A stretch of DNA of 64,000 nucleotides from Betaproteobacteria bacterium UBA1934 (GTDB taxonomy: Bacteria > Pseudomonadota > Gammaproteobacteria > Burkholderiales > Rhodocyclaceae). The stretch is from positions 235,061 through 299,060 of the forward strand of contig DDFG01000001.1 of NCBI GenBank assembly GCA_002337055.1, written 5' to 3'. The position numbers and the translations under genes are program-made. The notes beneath the pieces are model-generated. The model searched no databases, had not been told where the DNA came from, and worked only from the letters and a program-made list of their open reading frames with translations. Shown piece after piece: positions 35,244 to 44,245 of this stretch. Within the stretch, counting starts at the first letter, position 1. Each line of letters starts with the position of its first letter.

Positions 35244-37108
35244 TCGCGTTCGGGGATGGCCGGCTCAATTGGCGAGGGCGTCATGCGAAAACGTCGCGGC
35301 CAAATCGCCCGGAGAAGGGCGCGCGATATCGGAGCCGGTTCGCCCTCGAGAGCGGCGACCAGGGTTTCCGCCATCAGCGCGCACCAGACCAGTCCACGGG
35401 CGCCGTAGCCCAGCGCCACCGAGAGATCGGGTTGGTCTGGATACAGGCCGACGATAGGCAGGCGGTCTGGCGTGGCCGGGCGAAAGCCGACACGACCGCC
35501 GAGCGAGGACACATCCTGTGGCGATAGCGCGCCCGGAAGCAGGCGGGCGAGCTTGGCCAGATTGGCGCGGTGGTCGCTTTCACGCAGGCCGGGTTCGGGA
35601 TCGTGGGTCGTCGAGGTGGCGCCGAGAGCGTGCCAGCCGTCGACCGCCGGTGCCACATAGCCGTCGCCGCAAACCACGCAATCCGAGGTGGCGAGTGTGC
35701 CGACGGGCACATGCGTGACCTGGCCACGCGTGGCGACGATTAGCCCGTCGAGGGCGGGCAGTAGCCGTGCAGCTTCGTAACCGCTGGCGATGACGAGGTG
35801 CGGTGCGGCCGCCAGCATTCTGCCCTCGGCATCGAGCGCCTGCCATTCCCCGGACATGCGGCAAAGCGTGGAAACGTTGGCGTTGCCGTGAAAGACGATG
35901 CGCTCCGGCCAGGCGGCGAGGGCGGCGCGGCAGAGCGACGGTGGCTGAACCCAGCCGCCGCCGGGAAACCACCATCCGCCGTGTGCCGTCTGGGCGCCGA
36001 GTCGCTGGCTGGCGGTATCGGCGTCGAGAAATTGCAGGTAATCGGCAGGCGGTGCCAACGCCTCGAGGGCGCGACGTTGTGTGGCGGCCTGTTCTGCATC
36101 GCGCGCCAGATGCAGCACGCCGCAAGGCGACCAGCATACCGTGCCGCCCAACGCGTGCAGTCGGCGCAAGGTGGAGAGAAAGCCGGCGCGGGTGAGTCGC
36201 GCGAGCACGTTGTCGTCCACACTTGGCAGCGGCCGCAGCGCGCCGGCGAGATTGCCCGAGGCGCCTTGTGCGGGTTCGGCATGGCGGTCGAGGACGGTGA
36301 CTTGCCAGTCGCGCGCGGCCAGTCGTTCCGCAACCAGGCTGCCGGCCAGGCCGGCGCCGATGACGAGGGCGCGGCGGTCTTGCGGGGGAGAGTGCCGACG
36401 CGGTCGGCGCGAACGGTTGCGGCCGGTCAGCATCTGCCGTTTGCCTGCGAAGCCAGGCCGTTTTTCCAGGTCGAACCCGGCGGCGTCCAGCGCTTGCCGG
36501 ACGTGTCCGGCCACCGACCAGGTTGCCAGGGTGGCGCCCGGCCCTGCCAGCCGGGTCAATGAACGGGCGAGTTCGGGCGTCCACAGTTCGGGATTCCTGG
36601 CGGGCGAAAAGCCGTCGAGATAGAAGGCGTCGACTTCGGCTTCGATCTCGCGCAGTTCGCGGGTGGCATCGCCGAAAATCAGGGTCAGGACGACGCGGCC
36701 GCCGGCGAACTCGAGCCGGTGCGTGCCGGGGAGCAGAAGCGGCCAGCGTGCCTGCAATTCGGCGGCGAGCGGCGCGAAAAGCGGCCAGGCGGTCTGTGCA
36801 CGAGCGAGGTCGGCGGCTTCGAAGGGGTGTTTTTCAACCGAAATGAAATGCAAGCGGTCGCACCGCTCGGGATCGGCCGCCCAGGCTGCCCAGGTGGTGA
36901 GGAAATTTAGCCCCAGCCCGAAGCCGGTTTCGAGGATGACGAAGCGTGCTTGCCTTTGCCAGCGGCCGGGCAGATCGTTGCCGCCAAGAAAAACGTGCCG
37001 GGCCTGCTCCGGCCCGCCGTGGGCGGAATGGTAAACGTCGCCGTAGGCTTCGGAATACGGTGTGCCGTCGGCCTGAAGGCTCAGCTGCGCCGGTTGGAGG
37101 GCTTCCAA
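35240..37108 (-). CDS. mnmC: bifunctional tRNA mnm5s2U34 biosynthesis protein
   Basis: A 622-residue two-domain enzyme finishing the 5-methylaminomethyl modification of wobble U34. The N-terminal methyltransferase (about 1-235) has LETGFGLGLNFLTTW and DAFYLDGFSPARNPELWT. The C-terminal FAD-dependent oxidase (about 245-610), which removes the carboxymethyl group, starts with ALVIGAGLAGSLVAERLA. It then has ASGNLAGALRPLPS and GGRVGFRPATPDRLPIVG. Both halves look complete. It stands downstream of lysS on the same strand, 118 bases away. Confidence 0.93.
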   Translation of the reverse strand: MEALQPAQLSLQADGTPYSEAYGDVYHSAHGGPEQARHVFLGGNDLPGRWQRQARFVILETGFGLGLNFLTTWAAWAADPERCDRLHFISVEKHPFEAADLARAQTAWPLFAPLAAELQARWPLLLPGTHRLEFAGGRVVLTLIFGDATRELREIEAEVDAFYLDGFSPARNPELWTPELARSLTRLAGPGATLATWSVAGHVRQALDAAGFDLEKRPGFAGKRQMLTGRNRSRRPRRHSPPQDRRALVIGAGLAGSLVAERLAARDWQVTVLDRHAEPAQGASGNLAGALRPLPSVDDNVLARLTRAGFLSTLRRLHALGGTVCWSPCGVLHLARDAEQAATQRRALEALAPPADYLQFLDADTASQRLGAQTAHGGWWFPGGGWVQPPSLCRAALAAWPERIVFHGNANVSTLCRMSGEWQALDAEGRMLAAAPHLVIASGYEAARLLPALDGLIVATRGQVTHVPVGTLATSDCVVCGDGYVAPAVDGWHALGATSTTHDPEPGLRESDHRANLAKLARLLPGALSPQDVSSLGGRVGFRPATPDRLPIVGLYPDQPDLSVALGYGARGLVWCALMAETLVAALEGEPAPISRALLRAIWPRRFRMTPSPIEPAIPERD

Positions 37109-37226
37109 ATCGTCACCAAAACCCGGAAACGGTCAGCGCGCCGGAGGCTAGGCGTTGCCGTCTCGCCGCATAGCGGCGCTATGCAAGAGGCGGCGCAACG
37201 ACGTCTGGCCAAGCGCTGGCCGTTTA

Positions 37227-38735
37227 TTATTCAGGACGCATTTGAGGGAAGAGAATGACATCGCGAATCGCCGGGCTATCGGTCAACAGCATGACCAGAC
37301 GGTCGATGCCGATGCCACAGCCGCCGGTCGGGGGCAGGCCGTATTCGAGCGCCCGGATGAAGTCGGCGTCGTAGTACATGGCCTCCTCGTCGCCGGCATC
37401 CTTGGCCTTGGCCTGTTCCATGAAGCGGGCGGCCTGGTCTTCCGGATCGTTCAGCTCGGAGAAACCATTGGCGATTTCGCGGCCGACGATGAACAGTTCG
37501 AAGCGTTCGGTGATCTCCGGATTGGTGTCGGAGGCGCGAGCCAGCGGCGACACTTCGACTGGATAGTCGACGATGAAGGTCGGCTCCCACAACTGGGCTT
37601 CGGCGGTTTCCTCGAAGAACAGCAATTGCAGCGAGCCGAGGCCCATGCCCGCCTTGACCTCGACCTTGCGGGCGGTGAGCTGTTCTTTGAGCCAAGCGGC
37701 GTCGGCCAGTTGCGCCGCAGTGTATTGCGGGCAATATTTCAGCACCGCTTCGACCATGGTCAGGCGATGGAAAGGCTTGGAAAGGTCAAGCGGCTTGTCC
37801 TGATAGACGAATGTCTCTGTGCCCAGCGCCTCGCGCGCCGTCTGGCGTAGCAACCCTTCGGTGAAATCCATCAGGCTCTGGTAGTCGGCATAGGCCTCGT
37901 AGAATTCCATCATCGTGAATTCGGGGTTGTGCCGGGGCGAGAGGCCTTCATTGCGGAAATTGCGGTTGATTTCAAAGACCTTCTCGAATCCGCCCACCAC
38001 CAGCCGCTTCAGGTACAGCTCCGGCGCGATGCGCAGGAACTGCTGCATATCGAGCGCGTTGTGATGGGTGACGAAAGGCTTGGCCGAGGCACCGCCGGGA
38101 ATCGGGTGCATCATCGGTGTTTCGACCTCGAGGAAGCCGTGGCCGGTCATGTAGTTGCGGATCGAGGCCACGATCTTGCTGCGCGCGACGAAGGTGAAGC
38201 GCGTTTCCTCGCTCATGATCAGGTCGACGTAGCGCTGACGGTACTTCATCTCGATGTCGGCGAGGCCGTGGAACTTGTCCGGCAGCGGGCGCAGCGATTT
38301 GGTCAGCAGGCGGATTTCGATGGCCTGCACGGTCAATTCACCGGTTTTGGTCTTCATCAGGATGCCGACGACGCCGACGATATCGCCCAGATCCCAGGTC
38401 TTGAAATCGGTGTAAACGTCCTCGCCGACCTTGTCGCGCGCGACGTAGATCTGGATGCGGCCGGAGAGATCCTGCAAGGTGGCGAACGAAGCCTTGCCCA
38501 TCACGCGCTTCAGCATCATGCGGCCGGCGATCTTCACCTCGACCGGCAGCGCTTCGAGTTCCGGCGCTTCCTTGTCGCCGTAGGTGGCGTGCAGTTTGTC
38601 GGCGGTGTTTTCGCGCGCGAAGTCGTTCGGGAAAGCCTTGCCCGTCTTGCGCCATTCCGTCAGTTTGGCGCGCCGTTCGGCGATCAGCTGGTTTTCGTCT
38701 TGCGGGGCGGCGGTTTGTTGTTCGGCTTGAGACAT
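37227..38735 (-). CDS. lysS: lysyl-tRNA synthetase, class II
   Basis: A 502-residue enzyme charging tRNA-Lys. The N-terminal OB-fold anticodon domain (about 65-160) is followed by the class II core. Motif 2 is in FEINRNFRNEGLSPRHNPEF, with TMMEFYEAYADY following. Motif 3 is GCGIGIDRLVML at the end. The length is that of bacterial LysS. There is no second lysS or class I copy in the window. The ATG at 38735 is the conserved start region (MSQAEQQTAAPQDENQLIAE). Confidence 0.95.
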   Translation of the reverse strand: MSQAEQQTAAPQDENQLIAERRAKLTEWRKTGKAFPNDFARENTADKLHATYGDKEAPELEALPVEVKIAGRMMLKRVMGKASFATLQDLSGRIQIYVARDKVGEDVYTDFKTWDLGDIVGVVGILMKTKTGELTVQAIEIRLLTKSLRPLPDKFHGLADIEMKYRQRYVDLIMSEETRFTFVARSKIVASIRNYMTGHGFLEVETPMMHPIPGGASAKPFVTHHNALDMQQFLRIAPELYLKRLVVGGFEKVFEINRNFRNEGLSPRHNPEFTMMEFYEAYADYQSLMDFTEGLLRQTAREALGTETFVYQDKPLDLSKPFHRLTMVEAVLKYCPQYTAAQLADAAWLKEQLTARKVEVKAGMGLGSLQLLFFEETAEAQLWEPTFIVDYPVEVSPLARASDTNPEITERFELFIVGREIANGFSELNDPEDQAARFMEQAKAKDAGDEEAMYYDADFIRALEYGLPPTGGCGIGIDRLVMLLTDSPAIRDVILFPQMRPE

Positions 38736-38917
38736 CGTCGATCCTTGTCTGAAAATGCAATTTCGGGCACAACCATTGCGGCCATGCCACTCAACCCGTT
38801 ATTGTACCTGCTTGCCGCGTAGCCGAAACGGCGCCGGGTCGGGTTCGGGTCGAACTTTCCGGTGACGGGCGGCACCAAGCGGATTCAAGCCCCGATTACT
38901 CATTCAGGAGCATCGCC

Positions 38918-39280
38918 ATGTCGGAACACAAGCCAGGTTGTATTGATTACGTCGAGTTTCCGGTGTCGTCCACCGCCGGGCTGGCGGAATCGCAGGCGTT
39001 TTTTGCGCAGGCTTTCGGGTGGGTGTTCCAGCAATGGGGGCCGGATTACGCCGATACCGCCAGTAGCGGCATCGGGAGCGGATTCAGCGCCGATGTCGGG
39101 GAACGGGCGGCAAAGCCGCTGGTGGTGCTGTACGCGGATGATCTCGAAGCGGCCCGCGCCCGAGTCGTGGCGGCCGGCGGCGAAATCACCCGGCCCGTGT
39201 TCGAGTTTCCCGGCGGGCGACGCTTCCATTTCCGCGAACCGGGCGGCAACGAGCTGGCGGTCTGGTCGGACAAACCGTGA
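38918..39280 (+). CDS. VOC-family (glyoxalase/bleomycin-resistance-like) protein
   Basis: A 120-residue single VOC domain with two beta-alpha-beta halves (CIDYVEFPVSSTAGLAESQA, then KPLVVLYADDLEAARARVVA). It ends RFHFREPGGNELAVWSDK, the usual C-terminal metal/substrate strand (Glu in GNELAVW). Members may be lyases, dioxygenases or binding proteins, and the substrate cannot be read. AGGAG lies 7 bases before the ATG. The transporter gene follows after 42 bases. Confidence 0.82.
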   Translation: MSEHKPGCIDYVEFPVSSTAGLAESQAFFAQAFGWVFQQWGPDYADTASSGIGSGFSADVGERAAKPLVVLYADDLEAARARVVAAGGEITRPVFEFPGGRRFHFREPGGNELAVWSDKP

Positions 39281-39322
39281 TACTGCGCAGCACCCGGCGA
39301 CGCGAGAAATTTTGAAAACACG

Positions 39323-40570
39323 ATGAAGAAAATTTCACTGAACAGCCAGATCCTGATCGGCGCGCTCATCGGCGTGGCAGCCGGCTTTGCGCTTACCGCC
39401 GCTGGCAAGGAATCGGCGCTGGCCGGTGGTACGCTCTACGGCGCCAAGCTGGTTGGCACCTTGTTCCTCGATTTGCTCAGGATGGTGCTGATTCCTTTGG
39501 TGTTTTCCGCCATTGTCGTGGGTGTGGCCAATTTGCGGGCGCATTCGCAAATACACCGTGTCTGGGTGACAACGCTGCTCTTCTTCTTCGCCTCCATGGC
39601 CATCGCCATTGTCATCGGTTTTGGCGCGGCTACAATTTTCCGGCCAGGCGAGGGTATTCGCCTCGATATGTTCGCCGAGGCCACCAAAAACTATCAGGCG
39701 CGGCAACTGCCGTTGCCGGATTACATCGCCCAATTTGCTCATGGACTTTTTCAGAACCCGATTACCGCGCTGGCGCAGGGTGACATTCTGGCGGTGGTTA
39801 TCATCGCGTTGTTTTTGGGCATTGCACTGGTCGTTGGGGGTGAGCGTTATAACAACCTGCGCCAGATGTTGCAGGAGTTGTTCGAACTGTGCCTGCAAAT
39901 CGTCGGCTGGATCATGCGTCTGGCGCCTTTCGGCATCGGCGCCCTGTTATTACGGCTGGTGGCGACGCAGGATGGTGCGGTGTTGGGGAGCCTCGCCCAT
40001 TTCGTCGCCGTCGTCATCGGCAGCACATTGTTCCACGGTGTCATCGTTTTGCCGCTGATACTCTGGCTGTTCACCCGCGTGTCGCCGCTACGCTTCTGGC
40101 TAGGCGCCCGCGAGGCATTGATCACGGCCTTCGCCACCAGTTCCAGCGCGGCGACGTTGCCAGTGACGCTGCGCTGTGTCGAACAGCACCTGCATGTCAA
40201 GCGCGACATCGCCAACTTTGTCGTGCCGCTGGGTGCCACCGTCAACATGGACGGCACGGCTCTCTACGAAGCGGCGGCGGCGCTCTTTGTCGCCCGTCTG
40301 GCGGGCATCGAAATCGATCTGGTGCACCAGTTGGTGATCTTTTTTGTGGCCATGCTCGGTGCAATCGGAGCGCCGGGCATTCCCAGCGTTGGCATGTTGA
40401 GCATGGTGCTGGTGCTGCAATCCGTCGGCCTGCCGGCCGAGGCCATCGCCATCCTGCTCCCGATCGATCGCATTCTCGACACCGTGAGGACGGCAGTCAA
40501 TGTCGAGGGCGACATGGTCGGCAGCCTGATCGTGCAGAAGGTGGTTGATCAGCAAGGAGGACCCGCATGA
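39323..40570 (+). CDS. dicarboxylate/amino acid:cation symporter
   Basis: A 415-residue DAACS-family (GltP/DctA-like) inner-membrane carrier with about eight TM segments and two re-entrant loops. Landmarks are LRMVLIPLVFSAIVVGVANL, TSSSAATLPVTLRC (HP1 serine-rich loop), GATVNMDGTALYEAAAALFV (TM7 NMDGT) and GAIGAPGIPSVGML (HP2). DRILDTVRTAVNVEGD (TM8) carries the substrate-binding Asp and Arg region. An Arg in TM8 favours acidic substrates (glutamate, aspartate or C4-dicarboxylates). It overlaps the GFA gene by 4 bases. Confidence 0.88.
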   Translation: MKKISLNSQILIGALIGVAAGFALTAAGKESALAGGTLYGAKLVGTLFLDLLRMVLIPLVFSAIVVGVANLRAHSQIHRVWVTTLLFFFASMAIAIVIGFGAATIFRPGEGIRLDMFAEATKNYQARQLPLPDYIAQFAHGLFQNPITALAQGDILAVVIIALFLGIALVVGGERYNNLRQMLQELFELCLQIVGWIMRLAPFGIGALLLRLVATQDGAVLGSLAHFVAVVIGSTLFHGVIVLPLILWLFTRVSPLRFWLGAREALITAFATSSSAATLPVTLRCVEQHLHVKRDIANFVVPLGATVNMDGTALYEAAAALFVARLAGIEIDLVHQLVIFFVAMLGAIGAPGIPSVGMLSMVLVLQSVGLPAEAIAILLPIDRILDTVRTAVNVEGDMVGSLIVQKVVDQQGGPA

Positions 40571-41094
40571 ACCGCAACGTGTTTCCCCTCGAAGGCGGCT
40601 GCGATTGCCGCCACGTTCGATACCGTATGGAGAGCGAACCGCTGTTCGTGCATTGCTGCCATTGTCGCTGGTGCCAGCGCGAGAGCGGCGCCTCGTTTGC
40701 GCTGAATGCCATGATTGAGTCGGATCGGGTCAGCCTGCTCGCGCATCCGCCTGAACTGGTGCCGACGCCCTCGGAGAGCGGTTATGGCCAGTTGTTTGCG
40801 CGGTGTCCGATCTGCCGGCTGACGCTGTGGAGCTATTACGCCGGACCGGGTCGGGCGGTGCGCTTCATCCGCGTCGGCACGCTGGATCAGCCTGATCTGG
40901 TGCCGCCCGATATTCACATCTTCACTGCGTCAAAACAGCCCTGGGTAGTGCTGCCGCCGGGCGTGCCCGCGGTGCCGGAGTATTACGAGCGGGCCGACCA
41001 TTGGCCCGAGGCCAGCCTACGTCGCCGGGAAAAAATTGCGCCTCTGCTGGCAGCGCATCAGGCTGCTATTCAGGCGGGCAAACCGTGGTTCTGA
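40567..41094 (+). CDS. GFA-family zinc-binding protein
   Basis: A 175-residue protein of the glutathione-dependent formaldehyde-activating (GFA) fold. Zinc-site cysteines are visible in GGCDCRHVRY, HCCHCRWCQRESGAS and CPIC. Most members of the fold have no demonstrated GFA activity. GGAGG lies upstream, inside the transporter gene, and the ATG overlaps its stop. The last 29 bases run antisense through the end of the cupin gene. Confidence 0.82.
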   Translation: MNRNVFPLEGGCDCRHVRYRMESEPLFVHCCHCRWCQRESGASFALNAMIESDRVSLLAHPPELVPTPSESGYGQLFARCPICRLTLWSYYAGPGRAVRFIRVGTLDQPDLVPPDIHIFTASKQPWVVLPPGVPAVPEYYERADHWPEASLRRREKIAPLLAAHQAAIQAGKPWF

Positions 41095-41443
41095 GCGGCT
41101 GGGTGTAGAACACCGCCAACCAGACCGTGGTGGTTTGCGGATCGGTCCATTCCACACGATGGCGGCGATGCGGCGCGATGTCTATCCAATCGCCCGGGGT
41201 GAGGTCGTGCGCTTCGGCTTCGTCGGCGAAACGCAGGCGGGCGGCGCCGGCGAGCAGGAGCACCCATTCGCCTTCTTCCTGATCGTACCAGAATCCAGGC
41301 GGGCTCGATTGGCCGGTCGATACGATGCGCTCAATACGAAGCCCCGGTCGCGCGAGCAGGGTATCCAGCACTTCGCCAGCCGATTCGGCGGGCAGGTGGG
41401 CGAACAGATTGCCGTGGATGTCGACCGGGGGCACGGCGATCAC
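41066..41443 (-). CDS. cupin-domain protein
   Basis: A 125-residue single cupin barrel: GEWVLLLAGAARLRFADEAE (motif 1 region) and LTPGDWIDIAPHRRHRVEWT (motif 2 with metal-type His residues). Bacterial stand-alone cupins of this pattern are often annotated as ethanolamine-utilisation-like or phosphomannose-isomerase-like. No function can be given. It overlaps speG by 4 bases and is probably cotranscribed with it. It is convergent with, and overlaps, the GFA gene. Confidence 0.78.
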   Translation of the reverse strand: MIAVPPVDIHGNLFAHLPAESAGEVLDTLLARPGLRIERIVSTGQSSPPGFWYDQEEGEWVLLLAGAARLRFADEAEAHDLTPGDWIDIAPHRRHRVEWTDPQTTTVWLAVFYTQPLRTTVCPPE

Positions 41444-41964
41444 GCCGTCCGGCGGCGGGCCAGGTAGTCTGGCTGAAAGACGGCCATGCGAATGGCGTCG
41501 CGGTATTCGCCATTGACGAAAAACTCCTGCCGCAACACGCCTTCCTCACGGTAGCCGAGTTTTTTGTAGACCTTGATGGCGCGCTCGTTCTCGACATCGA
41601 CGATGAGCGAGAGCTTGTGCAGGTTGAGCACCGTGAAGGCGTAATCCATGGCCAGTGCGCTGGCGACGCGGGCGTATCCCTTGCCCTGGTGAACAGGCGC
41701 AATGATGATCTGAAATTCGGCCCGACGGTGCAGGTGGTTGATTTCCACCAGTTCCACCAGGCCGACCGGTTCCTGCTCTCGCTCGACCACGAAACGCCGC
41801 TCGCTCTGGTCGTGAATATGCTTGTCGTAAAGATCGGCTAGTTCGACAAAGGCTTCGTAGGGTTCCTCGAACCAGTAGTGCATCACTGATTCGTTATTAT
41901 CCATTTCGTGTACGAAGCGCAAGTCTTCGCGTTCAAGCGGGCGCAGTTTGAGATGTCTGGGCAT
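41440..41964 (-). CDS. speG: spermidine N1-acetyltransferase
   Basis: A 174-residue GNAT enzyme very close to E. coli SpeG in visible blocks: LKLRPLEREDLRFVHEMDNN, YWFEEPYEAFVELADLYDKH, IHDQSERRFVVE, LVELVEINHLHRRAEFQIII and the acetyl-CoA loop HQGKGYARVAS. It acetylates spermidine/spermine and so limits polyamine toxicity. It is 12 residues shorter than E. coli at the C terminus. It sits between the nucleoside-recognition membrane gene and the cupin gene. Confidence 0.9.
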   Translation of the reverse strand: MPRHLKLRPLEREDLRFVHEMDNNESVMHYWFEEPYEAFVELADLYDKHIHDQSERRFVVEREQEPVGLVELVEINHLHRRAEFQIIIAPVHQGKGYARVASALAMDYAFTVLNLHKLSLIVDVENERAIKVYKKLGYREEGVLRQEFFVNGEYRDAIRMAVFQPDYLARRRTA

Positions 41965-41984
41965 GGGCGGCTCCGTCGAAATGG

Positions 41985-42923
41985 TCAGAACACCGCCAGA
42001 TGCAGCAGGCCGCGCACCAGAATGCCGATCAGGGCGCCTTTGATCGCAGGCATTGCGAACGCGGCGAATCGCTGGCCCGAGGAGACCAGTACGGCAACGC
42101 CGACGGGATCGAGAGTGTTGATGGTGAAGCCGGCAATCTTGTTCAGGTCGGTCGCCGTCATCGAATGATCCTGGATCATCGGGATGGTCGCCCCCATCAT
42201 CGCGGTGCCGCCGGCGATGTATTTGGTGATGAACGACAGTACGGCCGATGGCGAAATGCCGACCACCGCCAGCGCCGGACCGAAGGCCGTTTTCAGCATG
42301 TCGATGGCACCGACCGCCTTCAAGACATTGACCATCAGGACGGCCAGAACCAGTAGCGGCACGGCCTTCAGGATCAACTGGAAGCCCTCTTCAGCGCCTT
42401 GCAGGATCAGCTGGATGACATTGGCCTTACGCGTGTCTTTCTTGATTTCCTCGGCCGCGGAGTGCTCGATGCTGTCCGGCAGGTGGCGGGCGAATAGGCG
42501 ATAGGTGCATAAGGCGGCGACCAGACCCCCGATGACCGACGAAGCGATGATCGCGCCGAGATTGAGCCCGAAGGCGGTGAGCGGCAGCGTCGCATTGGCT
42601 TGCGACATGCACAACACGGCGGCGAAACCGGCCGCAATCTTGCGGTCGGAGATATGGACGTCCTGATCCATCAGGCGGAAGGTCGAGACCGGCGCAGCGA
42701 AGCTGACCATCAGGATCTGTACGATGGCGAAGACGCCAAGGCCCGGGATGCCGAAAAATACCAGTACCGGCGCGACGATGATGGCGACTCGGCGGAGCAG
42801 GCCAATGTGATCGAGCACGCGCATGGTGGCCATCATGAACACCATGATGGGCATCAGGATGAAAAACGCGAGCTCAAAACCCTTCTTGCCGGAGGCAAAG
42901 AGAATGTCGAGAAAAACTTCCAT
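41985..42923 (-). CDS. nucleoside-recognition (Gate) domain membrane protein
   Basis: A 312-residue integral membrane protein with about eight hydrophobic segments, matching proteins with two Gate (nucleoside recognition) domains. Conserved-looking stretches are FAAPVSTFRLMDQDVHISDR, AVLCMSQANATLPLTAFGLN and KYIAGGTAMMGATIPMIQDH. A charged cytoplasmic loop covers about residues 150-170. Known relatives include spore-maturation proteins and parts of nucleoside or ion transporters. Function here is unknown. GGGAG precedes the ATG at 42923. Confidence 0.75.
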   Translation of the reverse strand: MEVFLDILFASGKKGFELAFFILMPIMVFMMATMRVLDHIGLLRRVAIIVAPVLVFFGIPGLGVFAIVQILMVSFAAPVSTFRLMDQDVHISDRKIAAGFAAVLCMSQANATLPLTAFGLNLGAIIASSVIGGLVAALCTYRLFARHLPDSIEHSAAEEIKKDTRKANVIQLILQGAEEGFQLILKAVPLLVLAVLMVNVLKAVGAIDMLKTAFGPALAVVGISPSAVLSFITKYIAGGTAMMGATIPMIQDHSMTATDLNKIAGFTINTLDPVGVAVLVSSGQRFAAFAMPAIKGALIGILVRGLLHLAVF

Positions 42924-43034
42924 GCTGCACTCCCTGTAGATGACCTATTGTGGTGGTGGCTCTTCGCTCTAATGGCGACTCAGGCAGTAGTATCCGGTCG
43001 CGACGGGATACGGTCAATGGCCGGTTCGACCTGC

Positions 43035-44171
43035 TCAGACCGCGCCCAGGCGCCACAGCGAGGTGATCTCGCGGCGACGGGCGGCGTGCAAGGGGTCGTT
43101 GGCGTCGCTCACCTTGGGGTGATGCGGCTGGATGTCAGCGCGGGCGATCACCTTGAGTCCGGCGGCGGCGATCCACCCAGTCAGCTCTTCACGTGTTCGC
43201 AAGCCGAGATGTTCGGCAAGGTCGGAAAGAATCAACCAACCTTCACCGCCGGGTGAGAGGTGATCGGCAAGACCGGCCAGAAAGCCTCTCAGCATGCGGC
43301 TCTCGGGGTCGAATACCGCGTGTTCCACTGGGGAACTGGGGCGCGCGGGCACCCAGGGGGGATTGCAGACGACGAGCGGTGCGCGGCCGGGTGGAAACAG
43401 GTCGGCGTCGATCACATCCACCTGTTTTGCCACGCCCAGCCGGGCCAGATTTTCGCGGGCACAGGCCATCGCTCGCGCATCGCAATCGGTGGCCAGGATG
43501 CGGGCGACCCCGCGTCGGGCGAGCAGGGCGGCTATGACGCCGGTGCCGGTGCCGATGTCGAAAGCCAGTGACGTGTCGGGTAGCGGCGCCGTGGCGATCA
43601 GTTCCAGGTATTCGCCGCGGATGGGCGAAAAGACGCCGTAGTGCGGATGGATGGCGGCGCCAAGCGCGGCAATCGGCACGCCTTTCTTGCGCCACTCGTG
43701 CGCGCCGATCAAGGCTTGCAATTCGCGTAGCGACACTACGGAATCGACACCACGTTCGCCATAAACCTCGCGGCAGGCGGCGGCGACATCGGGCGCGCGG
43801 CGCAGTGGTATAAGGTAGTCGGCGTCGAGCGGAATCAGCAGCGCACCCAGCATGCGTGCCCGGTGCCCTTGCGCCTGACGATGCAGGTGAAAGGCCTCTT
43901 TCGGGTTGGGGCTGGTCTTGCGGGGCTTTTTGTCGATTCGCCGCGCCAATGCCTGCAACAACTGCCGGGCGTTGTGATAATCGCCGCGCCAGAGCAGGGC
44001 GGTGCCTTCCGACGCGAGGCGCAGCGCCGCTTCAGCGGTTAGGGTGTCGTCGACGGTCCGCACCCGCCGGGGAGGCGGCAAGCCGGCCTCGGAACGCCAG
44101 CGGGCGTGCTGGTCGACTTGGTTTTCATGCCAGTGCACCACAGGATCGGCGTTGTCGGTCATTGTCGGCAC
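43035..44171 (-). CDS. class I SAM-dependent methyltransferase with NPPW motif
   Basis: A 378-residue protein. The C-terminal half (about 185-370) is a Rossmann methyltransferase: SAM motif AFDIGTGTGVIAALLARRGV, acidic motif ILATDCDARA, and catalytic NPPW in LVVCNPPWVPARP, typical of N-methyltransferases acting on rRNA bases or protein Gln (RsmC/RlmG/PrmC group). The N-terminal about 180 residues are a helical extension for substrate recognition. Target unknown. It is divergent from epd across 74 bases. Confidence 0.8.
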   Translation of the reverse strand: MPTMTDNADPVVHWHENQVDQHARWRSEAGLPPPRRVRTVDDTLTAEAALRLASEGTALLWRGDYHNARQLLQALARRIDKKPRKTSPNPKEAFHLHRQAQGHRARMLGALLIPLDADYLIPLRRAPDVAAACREVYGERGVDSVVSLRELQALIGAHEWRKKGVPIAALGAAIHPHYGVFSPIRGEYLELIATAPLPDTSLAFDIGTGTGVIAALLARRGVARILATDCDARAMACARENLARLGVAKQVDVIDADLFPPGRAPLVVCNPPWVPARPSSPVEHAVFDPESRMLRGFLAGLADHLSPGGEGWLILSDLAEHLGLRTREELTGWIAAAGLKVIARADIQPHHPKVSDANDPLHAARRREITSLWRLGAV

Positions 44172-44245
44172 GCTTGAGATTGCGATGCCGGCTAGTATAG
44201 ACGCCGCGCTGCGCTAAAATCGCCATTTTTGCGCGAAAGCCGCCC

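Noticed and set aside
37109..37226. Hairpins between lysS and mnmC as a terminator
   Set aside because: The stems are short and no T-run follows on the minus strand.
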